From assembly GCA_023389045.1 (NCBI GenBank), contig JAEWEZ010000150.1:1-38173 (forward strand): a stretch of 38,173 bases of DNA. Reading direction: 5' to 3'. Both the position numbers and the translations under genes were made by a program. This stretch comes from Actinomycetes bacterium (GTDB lineage: Bacteria; Actinomycetota; Actinomycetes; Actinomycetales; Dermabacteraceae). The notes under the pieces were generated by a model, which searched no databases, was not told the origin of the DNA, and saw only the letters and a program-made list of their open reading frames with translations. Below, in pieces: positions 1 through 6,519 of this stretch. Within the stretch, counting starts at the first letter, position 1, and each line of letters begins with the position of its first letter.

Positions 1-205
1 TCGACAGCAGCGTGATGGCGGCCTCGCGCACGGAGGCGAGAACCTCGTCGGTGATCTCTTGCTCGATCTCGAGCTCGAAGCGCTTGCCCTGACGGACCGA
101 GGCGATGTTCTCGAAACCCAGGCGCGGCAGCGCGGCGGCGACGGCTTTCCCCTGCGGGTCGAGGATTTCGGGCTTGGGCATGACGTGGACCACGACACGT
201 GGCAT
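1..205 (-). CDS. purS: Phosphoribosylformylglycinamidine synthase subunit PurS (3' end outside window)
   Basis: PurS is the small subunit of the PurS/PurQ/PurL complex that turns FGAR into FGAM in de novo purine synthesis. The visible N-terminal 68 residues begin MPRVVVHVMPKPEILDPQGK and continue through a GFENIASVRQGKRFELEI segment, the usual PurS fold (family about 80-90 aa), so only the C-terminus is missing. The ATG at 205-203 is preceded on the minus strand by AGGAG (plus 212-216) with a 6-nt spacer. The gene reads leftwards out of the window, where purQ and purL would be expected (inference). It is separated from purD-purC by an oppositely oriented metallo-beta-lactamase-fold gene and an unknown gene. 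Confidence 0.9.
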   Translation of the reverse strand, partial: MPRVVVHVMPKPEILDPQGKAVAAALPRLGFENIASVRQGKRFELEIEQEITDEVLASVREAAITLLS

Positions 206-246
206 GGGGGACTCCTGGCGACAGGGAGGGTCTCGGACGGAACCTC

Positions 247-252
247 ATTCTA
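247..252 (-). promoter_or_regulatory. Candidate -10 element for purS
   Basis: On the minus strand this reads TAGAAT, about 40 nt before the purS ATG, which would give a 5' UTR of roughly 35 nt containing the AGGAG site. No convincing -35 hexamer is visible. The 111-nt gap between purS and the divergent hydrolase gene also holds one copy of the recurrent GGGGCCGACGG word (262-272). Confidence 0.4.
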
Positions 253-316
253 GGGACGTCTGGGGCCGACGGTGGCATTCTGGAGGGGACGCGACCGAGA
301 ACCAGGAGGTTCCCCC

Positions 317-1006
317 GTGAAGATCACTCATCTGGGACATTCCGCCCTGCTCGTGGAGGAGGCGGGGACCCGCCTGCTGGTGGACCCGGGAAACTTCTCC
401 GACGCCCCGGCGATTCGAGCGCTCGCCGATCTCGACGGCGTGCTCATCACCCATCAGCATCCCGATCACGCTGACCCGTCGCTGCTGGCAGCGGTACTTA
501 CTGCAAACCCGCAGGCTGTGGTGTACGGCGAACCGCAGGCGCTGCACGTGTTGAAGGAAGACCAGGCGAGCGCCGCCTTCACTGACCGTCTCCACGATTT
601 TCGGCCCGGTGATGAGGTGACGCTCGCAGGGGTGCAGGTGCGTGGAGTGGGAGGTCTGCACGCCGTGATCCACCCGGATATTCCGCGCGTGCACAACACC
701 GGCCTCGTGTTGCAGGCAGCGGGCGGCGGCCCGCGGCTTGGCGTGACCGGGGATAGCCTCGAGGTGATCGAGGAGTTCCGGGGGATCGACGCGCTGGCCT
801 TCGCGATCGTCGCCCCCTGGTCGAAGATGCGCGAGACCATCGACTTCCTGCGCGCCGTGGCGCCGAAGGTCGCCTTGCCGGTGCACGATGCCGTGGCAAG
901 TTCGCAAGGTCGCGCGATCTACATGAAGCAAGCCACCGCGCATGCTCCGGAGGGCACCGAACTACGTGACTGGCCAGAGGGTGAGCGGGCGGTCACCCTG
1001 AGCTAA
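317..1006 (+). CDS. Metallo-beta-lactamase-fold hydrolase
   Basis: A 229-residue protein of the metallo-beta-lactamase superfamily, similar in build to small UlaG/YfiX-like MBL proteins. It starts VKITHLGHSALLVE and carries the metal-binding HQHPDH motif (His46, His48, Asp50, His51), a GVTGDS segment near residue 150 and a late LPVHDAVAS histidine, so the di-metal site looks intact. The substrate cannot be told from sequence. I chose the GTG at 317 because AGGAGG lies at 304-309, 7 nt upstream; an in-frame ATG at 272 would add 15 residues outside the conserved fold and precede that site. It stands alone on the plus strand between minus-strand purine genes, so it is probably its own transcription unit. 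Confidence 0.8.
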   Translation: MKITHLGHSALLVEEAGTRLLVDPGNFSDAPAIRALADLDGVLITHQHPDHADPSLLAAVLTANPQAVVYGEPQALHVLKEDQASAAFTDRLHDFRPGDEVTLAGVQVRGVGGLHAVIHPDIPRVHNTGLVLQAAGGGPRLGVTGDSLEVIEEFRGIDALAFAIVAPWSKMRETIDFLRAVAPKVALPVHDAVASSQGRAIYMKQATAHAPEGTELRDWPEGERAVTLS

Positions 1007-1039
1007 GACTGAGCCCAGGGTCGGGGAGGAAACGCCTGC

Positions 1040-1621
1040 TCAGTTCATGGCAACGTCGTAGATCTCGACTGCCCCGCGCTGAACGGTGATGAGCCGCCAG
1101 GCAGAGAGGCGTCCACCGGCATCCAGTGGTTCGGGGGAGAACAGGCCCGGGGCGCTGCGGCTGCAGCGCACGGGGAAGGCTCGGTGCTCAGCGGTGCATA
1201 AGGCAGCGCTGGAATCTTCCTGCGTCCAAGAATGCTCGATCATGATAATCATCTGGTCTGCAAGATCCGCGACACTCAGCGCGAAAAGACGCGGACGCAG
1301 CTCGTCCTGCAGTTCAGGGGCCAACGCAGCGGCGCCCATGATCTGGGCCCGGGCATTGCGGAGCACCCGGTCCACCTCGGTGTGTGCTCTAGTGGGCTCC
1401 TGTGCCGCCTCGGATGCGGGTGCCTCGACGCTGCCTGCGGTCCCGTGCACAGTCCATGTTCTGTCCTCATGAGAGATGGCATAGGCAACGTCCTTCGACC
1501 ATGCTGTCACTGCATTCCCGCTGAACTCGGCATCCTCCAGTAGGCGCACCAGGTCGGCCTGCGCGGTGATCGTGAGGGCAGCGACGTTCGCCTGAGGGAG
1601 TAGCCCGCTTGCGTGAACCAC
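1040..1621 (-). CDS. Unknown protein downstream of purC
   Basis: I do not recognise this 193-residue protein. It is soluble, with no signal peptide or membrane segment, has an acidic/alanine-rich middle (about residues 65-85) and a C-terminus ending GAVEIYDVAMN. Codon third positions are somewhat less GC-rich than in its neighbours. The only plausible start after purC is the GTG at 1621, which lacks a good ribosome-binding site (AGG directly before it). The open frame continues upstream without a stop right up to the purC TAG at 1675-1673, in the same frame as purC. It is probably translated from the purD-purC transcript. It converges with the MBL gene (34-bp gap). Could be a poorly conserved lineage gene or a decaying one. 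Confidence 0.6.
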   Translation of the reverse strand: MVHASGLLPQANVAALTITAQADLVRLLEDAEFSGNAVTAWSKDVAYAISHEDRTWTVHGTAGSVEAPASEAAQEPTRAHTEVDRVLRNARAQIMGAAALAPELQDELRPRLFALSVADLADQMIIMIEHSWTQEDSSAALCTAEHRAFPVRCSRSAPGLFSPEPLDAGGRLSAWRLITVQRGAVEIYDVAMN

Positions 1622-1672
1622 CCTGCCATTGGCCGCTCCACCAGCAAGCCCGGCCCCGACCCCCGATACCCG

Positions 1673-2578
1673 CTAAAACTCCTGCCCTGTGAGCCGCTCG
1701 TAGGCCTCCACATACCGTGCACGGGTTTGCTCCACCACGGCCTGCGGCAACTGCGGCGGCGGCCCGTCGGCCTTCCGATCCCACCCCGACTCGGCGCTGG
1801 TGAGCCAGTTGCGCACGAACTGCTTATCCAAACTGGGCTGCACCTGGCCCTCTCGGTAACCATCCAGGAACCAGAAACGGGAGGAATCCGGGGTGAGTAC
1901 TTCATCGCCCAGGGTGAGCGTGCCATCGCTGCGGGAGTGACCGAACTCGAGCTTGGTATCCGCCAGGATTAGGCCGCGTTCACGCGCAATGCCGAGTGCT
2001 CTCTCATACACCGCCAGGGTGATCCGTTCCAGATCATCCACGAGTGCAGCACCGAGCCGATCGCGGGCCTGCTCCACGGTGATGTTCTCGTCGTGATCGC
2101 CCTGCTCGGCCTTCGTGGCAGGAGTAAAAATCGGCTGCGGCAGGGGAGAGGCTTCTACAAGACCCGTCGGCAGCTCATGCCCACCCACGCTGCCGCAGCT
2201 CTGATAGTCCGCGAGGCCCGAACCGGTGAGGTACCCGCGGGCCACGCATTCCAGCGGCACCATGTCCAAGCCGCGGCAGCGCAGCGCCCGGCCCGCCACC
2301 TCGTCGGGAACATCCGTCGAGCTCAGCACATGATGGGGAACGAGATCGGCGAGCTGCTCGAACCAGAACAGGCTGATGCCCGTGAGCAGCCGCCCTTTAT
2401 CGGGAATACCGGGGGAGAGCGCGTGATCGTAGGCACTGATGCGGTCGGTGGCGACCATCAGCACCTCCTCGGCGCTCCCCAGCTCCGTGCCGGCAGGCAC
2501 GTACATTTCGCGCACTTTCCCGCTGAGCACATGGTCCCAGCCGGGCAGCTCCGGGGCGGTCAGAAGGGGCTCGCTCAT
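1673..2578 (-). CDS. purC: Phosphoribosylaminoimidazole-succinocarboxamide synthase
   Basis: SAICAR synthetase joins CAIR and aspartate with ATP in de novo purine synthesis. The 301-residue protein is the longer actinobacterial/eukaryote-like type. Visible family blocks are LSGKVREMYVP near residue 18 (nucleotide loop), RGLDMVPLECVARGYLTGSG in the middle, the FTPATKAEQGDHDENI block and DTKLEFG near residue 205, followed by DEVLTPDSSRFW. Its ATG overlaps the purD stop by 4 nt (ATGA, 2575-2578), so the two are translationally coupled. It ends in TAG immediately before the open frame of the unknown gene at 1040-1621. Confidence 0.97.
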   Translation of the reverse strand: MSEPLLTAPELPGWDHVLSGKVREMYVPAGTELGSAEEVLMVATDRISAYDHALSPGIPDKGRLLTGISLFWFEQLADLVPHHVLSSTDVPDEVAGRALRCRGLDMVPLECVARGYLTGSGLADYQSCGSVGGHELPTGLVEASPLPQPIFTPATKAEQGDHDENITVEQARDRLGAALVDDLERITLAVYERALGIARERGLILADTKLEFGHSRSDGTLTLGDEVLTPDSSRFWFLDGYREGQVQPSLDKQFVRNWLTSAESGWDRKADGPPPQLPQAVVEQTRARYVEAYERLTGQEF

Positions 2579-3855
2579 GCCTGCACCTGCCCGCTTGCAG
2601 CCTTCTGGGCGATATCCCGACGGTGGTGGGAGCCCTCTAGCCCGATCGCGTCGGCGCCCGCGAGCGCCCGACGGCGCGCCTGCTCCAGATCCTCTCCACG
2701 CGCGACCACGGCAAGTACGCGCCCGCCGGCGCTCACCAGCTGCCCCTCCTCATTCACGGCGGTGCCGGCGTGGATCACATGGCAGCCTTCCTGCTCGGCC
2801 GCGTCGATCCCCTCGATCACATCGCCGCTGCGGGACGTAGCGGGGTAACCCTCTGAGGCAACGACGACGGTGACAGCCGCTTCCGGCGTCCACTCCAGAT
2901 CCGCCACAGCGCTGAGGTCTCCGCGGGCGGCAGCCAGGAGAAGAGGCGCGAGGGGCGAGGCCAGACGTTCCAGGACCACCTGGGTTTCCGGGTCGCCAAA
3001 ACGCGCATTGAACTCGACCACCCGCACACCTCGCGAGGTGAGGGCAAGGCCGCAGTAAAGCAGCCCGATGAAAGGGGCTCCACGGCGGGCCAGCTCGGCG
3101 AGGGTGGGCCGGGCCACGGTCTCCAGCACCTCATCCACGAGGGCATCGGGCGCCCAGGGGAGTGGCGAATAGGCGCCCATCCCGCCGGTGTTCGGCCCCT
3201 CGTCACCGTCGTAGGCGCGTTTGAAGTCCTGGGCGGGGGCGAGAGCCACGGCGCGCTCGCCGTCGCAAATGCAGAACAGCGAGACTTCGGGGCCGTCGAG
3301 GTATTCCTCCAAAACAACCTGCCCACCGGCTTCGATCACGCTCACGCCATGCTCGAGCGCCGCGGCACGATCAGCGGCGACAACCACTCCCTTACCGGCC
3401 GCGAGCCCATCAGCTTTGACGACGTAGGGAACGTCCCCGAGTGGGTTTGTGCGATCCAGCCCCGCCTCGAGCTCTTCGGTGGTGGTTGCGGTGACGGCGG
3501 CCGCGGTGGGAACACCGGCGGCCATCATGACCTCTTTGGCCCAGGACTTGGAGCCCTCGAGGCGGGCAGCGGCAGCATCGGGACCGAAGACGGCGATCCC
3601 GGCTTCGCGCAGCCGGTCGGCGCAACCAGCCACGAGCGGCGCTTCCGGGCCGACGACGACCAGGTCCACGCCGATCTCCTGGGCGAGGGCGACCTGCCCC
3701 TCCAGGTCGGTGACTGCGACGGGATGGCAGGTGGCATGCGCGGCGATGCCAGGGTTACCGGGGGCTGCATACAGTTCAGGGGCGGGGGAATCTGCGGCCA
3801 GGCGGCGGATGATCGCGTGTTCGCGTCCGCCGGCGCCGATGACGAGGATCTTCAC
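2575..3855 (-). CDS. purD: Phosphoribosylamine–glycine ligase
   Basis: GAR synthetase, an ATP-grasp ligase that joins phosphoribosylamine to glycine in purine synthesis; 426 residues, normal length. It begins VKILVIGAGGREHAI (pre-ATP-grasp domain), then GPEAPLVAGCADRL, the ATP-grasp VVKADGLAAGKGVVVA, and the metal-binding VVEFNARFGDPETQ. The GTG at 3855-3853 is preferred over in-frame upstream ATGs because it starts exactly at the conserved N-terminus and lies 6 nt after a TACCCT -10-like box. No Shine-Dalgarno sequence is visible, so the mRNA is probably leaderless. First gene of purD-purC; divergent from truA with 52 bp between start codons. Confidence 0.96.
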   Translation of the reverse strand: MKILVIGAGGREHAIIRRLAADSPAPELYAAPGNPGIAAHATCHPVAVTDLEGQVALAQEIGVDLVVVGPEAPLVAGCADRLREAGIAVFGPDAAAARLEGSKSWAKEVMMAAGVPTAAAVTATTTEELEAGLDRTNPLGDVPYVVKADGLAAGKGVVVAADRAAALEHGVSVIEAGGQVVLEEYLDGPEVSLFCICDGERAVALAPAQDFKRAYDGDEGPNTGGMGAYSPLPWAPDALVDEVLETVARPTLAELARRGAPFIGLLYCGLALTSRGVRVVEFNARFGDPETQVVLERLASPLAPLLLAAARGDLSAVADLEWTPEAAVTVVVASEGYPATSRSGDVIEGIDAAEQEGCHVIHAGTAVNEEGQLVSAGGRVLAVVARGEDLEQARRRALAGADAIGLEGSHHRRDIAQKAASGQVQA

Positions 3856-3861
3856 TCGACC

Positions 3862-3867
3862 AGGGTA
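3862..3867 (-). promoter_or_regulatory. -10 element, leaderless promoter of purD
   Basis: Minus strand reads TACCCT, 6 nt before the purD GTG, so transcription should begin at or next to the start codon. The same hexamer precedes the SNF2 helicase gene. No clear -35. Its upstream part must overlap that of the divergent truA promoter. Confidence 0.5.
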
Positions 3868-3894
3868 ACGAGCCGGCGGCGCAGGCGCGCGGTC

Positions 3895-3900
3895 TACGAT
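3895..3900 (+). promoter_or_regulatory. -10 element, leaderless promoter of truA
   Basis: TACGAT lies 7 nt before the truA ATG at 3908, with no Shine-Dalgarno sequence between. The two -10 boxes of purD and truA are only 27 bp apart, back to back. Confidence 0.5.
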
Positions 3901-3907
3901 CCACATC

Positions 3908-4987
3908 ATGCCCTCCGCCTCCACTTCCTCGGATCCCGCCGACCCGCCTGTGCCGGCTCAGCCGTCCGGGGCCGCTGTGCGGTCTAGGCCCGCTGTGAAT
4001 GCTAGGCCCGCAGACTCTCCTGAGCCCTCGGAGCCGAAAGCCGCCTGGCAGCGCTTGCGCCTCGACCTCTCCTATGACGGTTCGGCCTTCCACGGATGGG
4101 CCGCGCAGCCGGGCCTGCGCACGGTTGAAGGGGAACTCACCGCAGCGCTCGAGCGCATCTGCCGCCTTCCCGTGCCGGTCACGGTCGCGGGCCGCACCGA
4201 TACCGGGGTCCATGCGCGCGGGCAGGTCGTGCATCTGGATCTGCCACCCGAGGTGCTCGAACGCCTGCCGGGGCGTTCCGATCGCAGCGCGGCCGACTCC
4301 CTGGTCACGCGCCTCTCCGGGGTGCTTCCGGAGGATGTAGTGGTGCACCGCGCGCTTGAGGTGCCCCCCGAGTTCGATGCCCGCTTCGGGGCGCTCTGGC
4401 GCCGCTATCGCTACCGAATCTCCGACGGGCCCCTCGCGCACGATCCGCTGCGCCGGGACGTGCTACGGCACCGTCGGCCCCTGGACGTTGAGGCTCTGAA
4501 CCGGGCGAGCGCCGCCCTTCTCGGTGAGCATGACTTCCTCTCCTTCTGTCGGCCCCGGAAGGGCGCCAGCACCGTGCGCACGCTGCGGGAACTGAGCTGG
4601 GAGCGTCCCGGGTCGGGGCGTGCCGACGAAGGGCTTGTGGTTGCCACCGTCGTGGCCGACGCCTTCTGTCACCACATGGTGCGTTCCCTCGTGGGGGCGC
4701 TTGTGCAGGTGGGTGAGGGCCGACGCGGGCAGGACTGGCCCGCCCAGGTGCTCGCTGCCCGTACCCGCGAGGCCGCCGTCCGCGGGGGAGTGGGGGCTGC
4801 CCCCATGGTTCCGCCGCAGGGGCTCACCCTGGAGCATGTGGAGTTTCCGCCGCCGGAGGAGCTGGCCGGGCAGGCGCAGCGGGCGCGGGTCGTGCGGAGC
4901 CTGGGCTCGGAGTCGCCAACTGGAGAGGCACACGCCGCACCGGAGCCAGTTCGGAAACAAGCTCCTGCACCAGACCCCGAAGCATGA
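3908..4987 (+). CDS. truA: tRNA pseudouridine(38-40) synthase
   Basis: TruA isomerises uridines 38, 39 and 40 in the anticodon arm of tRNAs. The core begins near residue 46 with RLRLDLSYDGSAFHGWAAQP, and the catalytic aspartate is Asp98 in AGRTDTGVHARGQV. Later blocks FDARFGALWRRYRYRI and VVADAFCHHMVRSLVGALV are typical. The protein is 359 aa against about 270 for E. coli TruA: it has a 45-residue Pro/Ser/Ala-rich N-terminal extension and a 45-residue C-terminal tail ending APAPDPEA, both probably disordered. The ATG at 3908 fits a leaderless start, so the N-terminal extension is probably real. Followed by the rplM leader. Confidence 0.95.
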   Translation: MPSASTSSDPADPPVPAQPSGAAVRSRPAVNARPADSPEPSEPKAAWQRLRLDLSYDGSAFHGWAAQPGLRTVEGELTAALERICRLPVPVTVAGRTDTGVHARGQVVHLDLPPEVLERLPGRSDRSAADSLVTRLSGVLPEDVVVHRALEVPPEFDARFGALWRRYRYRISDGPLAHDPLRRDVLRHRRPLDVEALNRASAALLGEHDFLSFCRPRKGASTVRTLRELSWERPGSGRADEGLVVATVVADAFCHHMVRSLVGALVQVGEGRRGQDWPAQVLAARTREAAVRGGVGAAPMVPPQGLTLEHVEFPPPEELAGQAQRARVVRSLGSESPTGEAHAAPEPVRKQAPAPDPEA

Positions 4988-5310
4988 GTGCCCGGCGGGT
5001 CGGCGAGATCACACAGATCACACCCCCGTCGGGCCCCTGAGCGCATTGACCCTGCGCGCCCGCGGCGCCTATCCTTGGACGTCGTTGTGTCTTGATGCGA
5101 GCCCGACTCCGCAGCCGAAATCTCACGCCGGCGCGAGTGCCCGAGCACCTCACACGCATCCAGGACCGCCCCCGCACTGTTTGCGGGAGCGGGCCGGGCG
5201 CAGCAACACGGTCATGCTTTAACCGAAGGAAGCGTGTCCACGGTCCATCGAACCGTGCCCGAGCGGCGCCCCTGCCGTGCGGGCACTCACGACGAGAGAA
5301 GAAGGCACGA
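4988..5310 (+). promoter_or_regulatory. Gene-free region: promoter and long leader of rplM-rpsI
   Basis: 323 nt without a convincing gene. It holds a good sigma-70-type promoter (5046-5075). From about 5082 it would give a leader of roughly 230 nt. The last part has two hairpins that share bases: CACGGT/ACCGTG (5239-5244 with 5252-5257) and GTGCCCG/CGGGCAC (5255-5261 with 5280-5286). The shared GTG (5255-5257) means they cannot both form fully. This could be an autoregulatory ribosomal-protein leader, with L13 or S9 binding; that is inference. The ribosome-binding site GAAGG is at 5301-5305. Confidence 0.5.
5046..5075 (+). promoter_or_regulatory. rplM-rpsI promoter
   Basis: TTGACC (5046-5051) and TATCCT (5070-5075) are separated by 18 bp. 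It is the best -35/-10 pair in the window, fitting the high expression expected for ribosomal protein genes. Confidence 0.65.
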
Positions 5311-5754
5311 GTGCGTACGTTTACCCCGAAGCCCGGCGATGTCGAGCGTTCCTGGTACGTCATCGACGCAACGGATGTCGTCCTCGGCCGGCTCGCTTCC
5401 CAGGCTGCTCAGCTGCTGCGGGGCAAGCACAAGCCGGTCTTCGCACCCCACGTGGATGCAGGCGACTTCGTGATCATCATCAACGCTGACAAGGTCGCCC
5501 TGACCGGCAACAAGCGCGAGACCAAGCTGGCTTACCGCCACTCCGGTTACCCGGGTGGTCTGCGCGGCATCCCCTACTCCGAGCTGCTCGAGAAGAACCC
5601 CGAGAAGGCGGTCGTCAAGGCGATCAAGGGCATGCTCCCGAAGAACAAGCTGGCCACCCAGCAGCTGAAGAAGCTGAAGGTGTACAGCGGCCCGGTGCAC
5701 CCGCACGCCGCCCAGCAGCCCGTCCCCTTCACCTTCGAGCAGGTGGCGCAGTAA
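5311..5754 (+). CDS. rplM: 50S ribosomal protein L13
   Basis: A large-subunit ribosomal protein of 147 residues, normal length. It starts VRTFTPKPGDVERSWYVIDA and shows DVVLGRLASQAAQLLRGKHK, the central RHSGYPGGLRGIPYSELLEK and the C-terminal LKKLKVYSGPVHPHAAQQP signature. The GTG at 5311 is chosen because GAAGG lies 5 nt upstream and the conserved N-terminus starts there; the in-frame sequence upstream back to 5092 is leader. Forms the usual rplM-rpsI operon with S9, 52 bp apart. Confidence 0.97.
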   Translation: MRTFTPKPGDVERSWYVIDATDVVLGRLASQAAQLLRGKHKPVFAPHVDAGDFVIIINADKVALTGNKRETKLAYRHSGYPGGLRGIPYSELLEKNPEKAVVKAIKGMLPKNKLATQQLKKLKVYSGPVHPHAAQQPVPFTFEQVAQ

Positions 5755-5806
5755 GCGGGCGCGTCCCCCGCGCCTGCCCTGCCGCACGGAATAACCAAGG
5801 AGAACC

Positions 5807-6304
5807 GTGACCGAGACCACCCAGAACCTCGACTCCGTGACTGAGGAGTCGGCTCCCTCGAGCTACACCACCGAGTCCGTCGACGAAGCCCCCGTCGGCC
5901 GCGGCCAGTCCGCCACCGGCCCGGGCTACGGCACCGGCCGCCGCAAGGAGGCTGTTGCCCGCGTCCGTCTGGTCCCCGGCTCCGGCCAGTGGACCGTCAA
6001 CGGCCGCACCCTCGAGGACTACTTCCCGAACAAGGTGCACCAGCAGGAAGTCAACGAGCCTTTCAAGGTGACTGACCTGCAGGGCCGCTTCGACGTGATC
6101 GCCCGTATCCACGGCGGTGGCGCTTCCGGCCAGGCCGGTGCGCTGCGCCTGGGCGTGGCCCGCGCGCTGAACGAGATCGACCGTGAGGCGAACCGCCCGG
6201 CCCTGAAGAAGGCTGGCTTCCTCACCCGCGATGCTCGCGTCATCGAGCGCAAGAAGGCCGGCCTCAAGAAGGCCCGCAAGGCTCCGCAGTACTCCAAGCG
6301 CTGA
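5807..6304 (+). CDS. rpsI: 30S ribosomal protein S9
   Basis: A small-subunit ribosomal protein of 165 residues. The conserved domain starts near residue 43 with GTGRRKEAVARVRLVPGSG, continues with GGGASGQAGALRLGVARAL and ends with the basic tail KKARKAPQYSKR that reaches the ribosomal P site. The first 40 acidic, Ser/Thr-rich residues are an extension seen in many actinobacterial S9 proteins. GTG start at 5807 with AAGGAG just upstream. Second gene of the rplM operon, followed by a terminator at 6369-6402. Confidence 0.97.
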   Translation: MTETTQNLDSVTEESAPSSYTTESVDEAPVGRGQSATGPGYGTGRRKEAVARVRLVPGSGQWTVNGRTLEDYFPNKVHQQEVNEPFKVTDLQGRFDVIARIHGGGASGQAGALRLGVARALNEIDREANRPALKKAGFLTRDARVIERKKAGLKKARKAPQYSKR

Positions 6305-6368
6305 TCCCCGGCGGCTTCGCCGCCTACATCAGTCGTACTGCTCAGCCGTGCGTCACGGCCAGTACCGT

Positions 6369-6402
6369 ACGAAGCCCCGACGTTTTCGCGTCGGGGCTTC
6401 GT
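6369..6402 (+). terminator. Terminator after rpsI
   Basis: A perfect 14-bp stem: ACGAAGCCCCGACG (6369-6382) pairs with CGTCGGGGCTTCGT (6389-6402), loop ttttcg. The U-run after it is poor, as is common in GC-rich actinobacteria. Two weaker hairpins precede it at 6311-6325 and 6345-6359. Confidence 0.8.
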
Positions 6403-6519
6403 GCTGTTGTGCTGAGGTTTCGTGCGGAAGTTTCGTGCTGAGGCTCGCGCTGACGGGGTAAGGCCTCGCACGGAGATTTCCTGCGGGTCGGTTTAGCCGT
6501 CGTGCGTGATCGACGGCAA

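Noticed and set aside
1008..1044. Terminator between the MBL gene and the unknown gene
   Set aside because: Only a 7-bp ACTGAGC/GCTCAGT stem with a 23-nt loop, and it runs into the end of the minus-strand gene; too weak to call.
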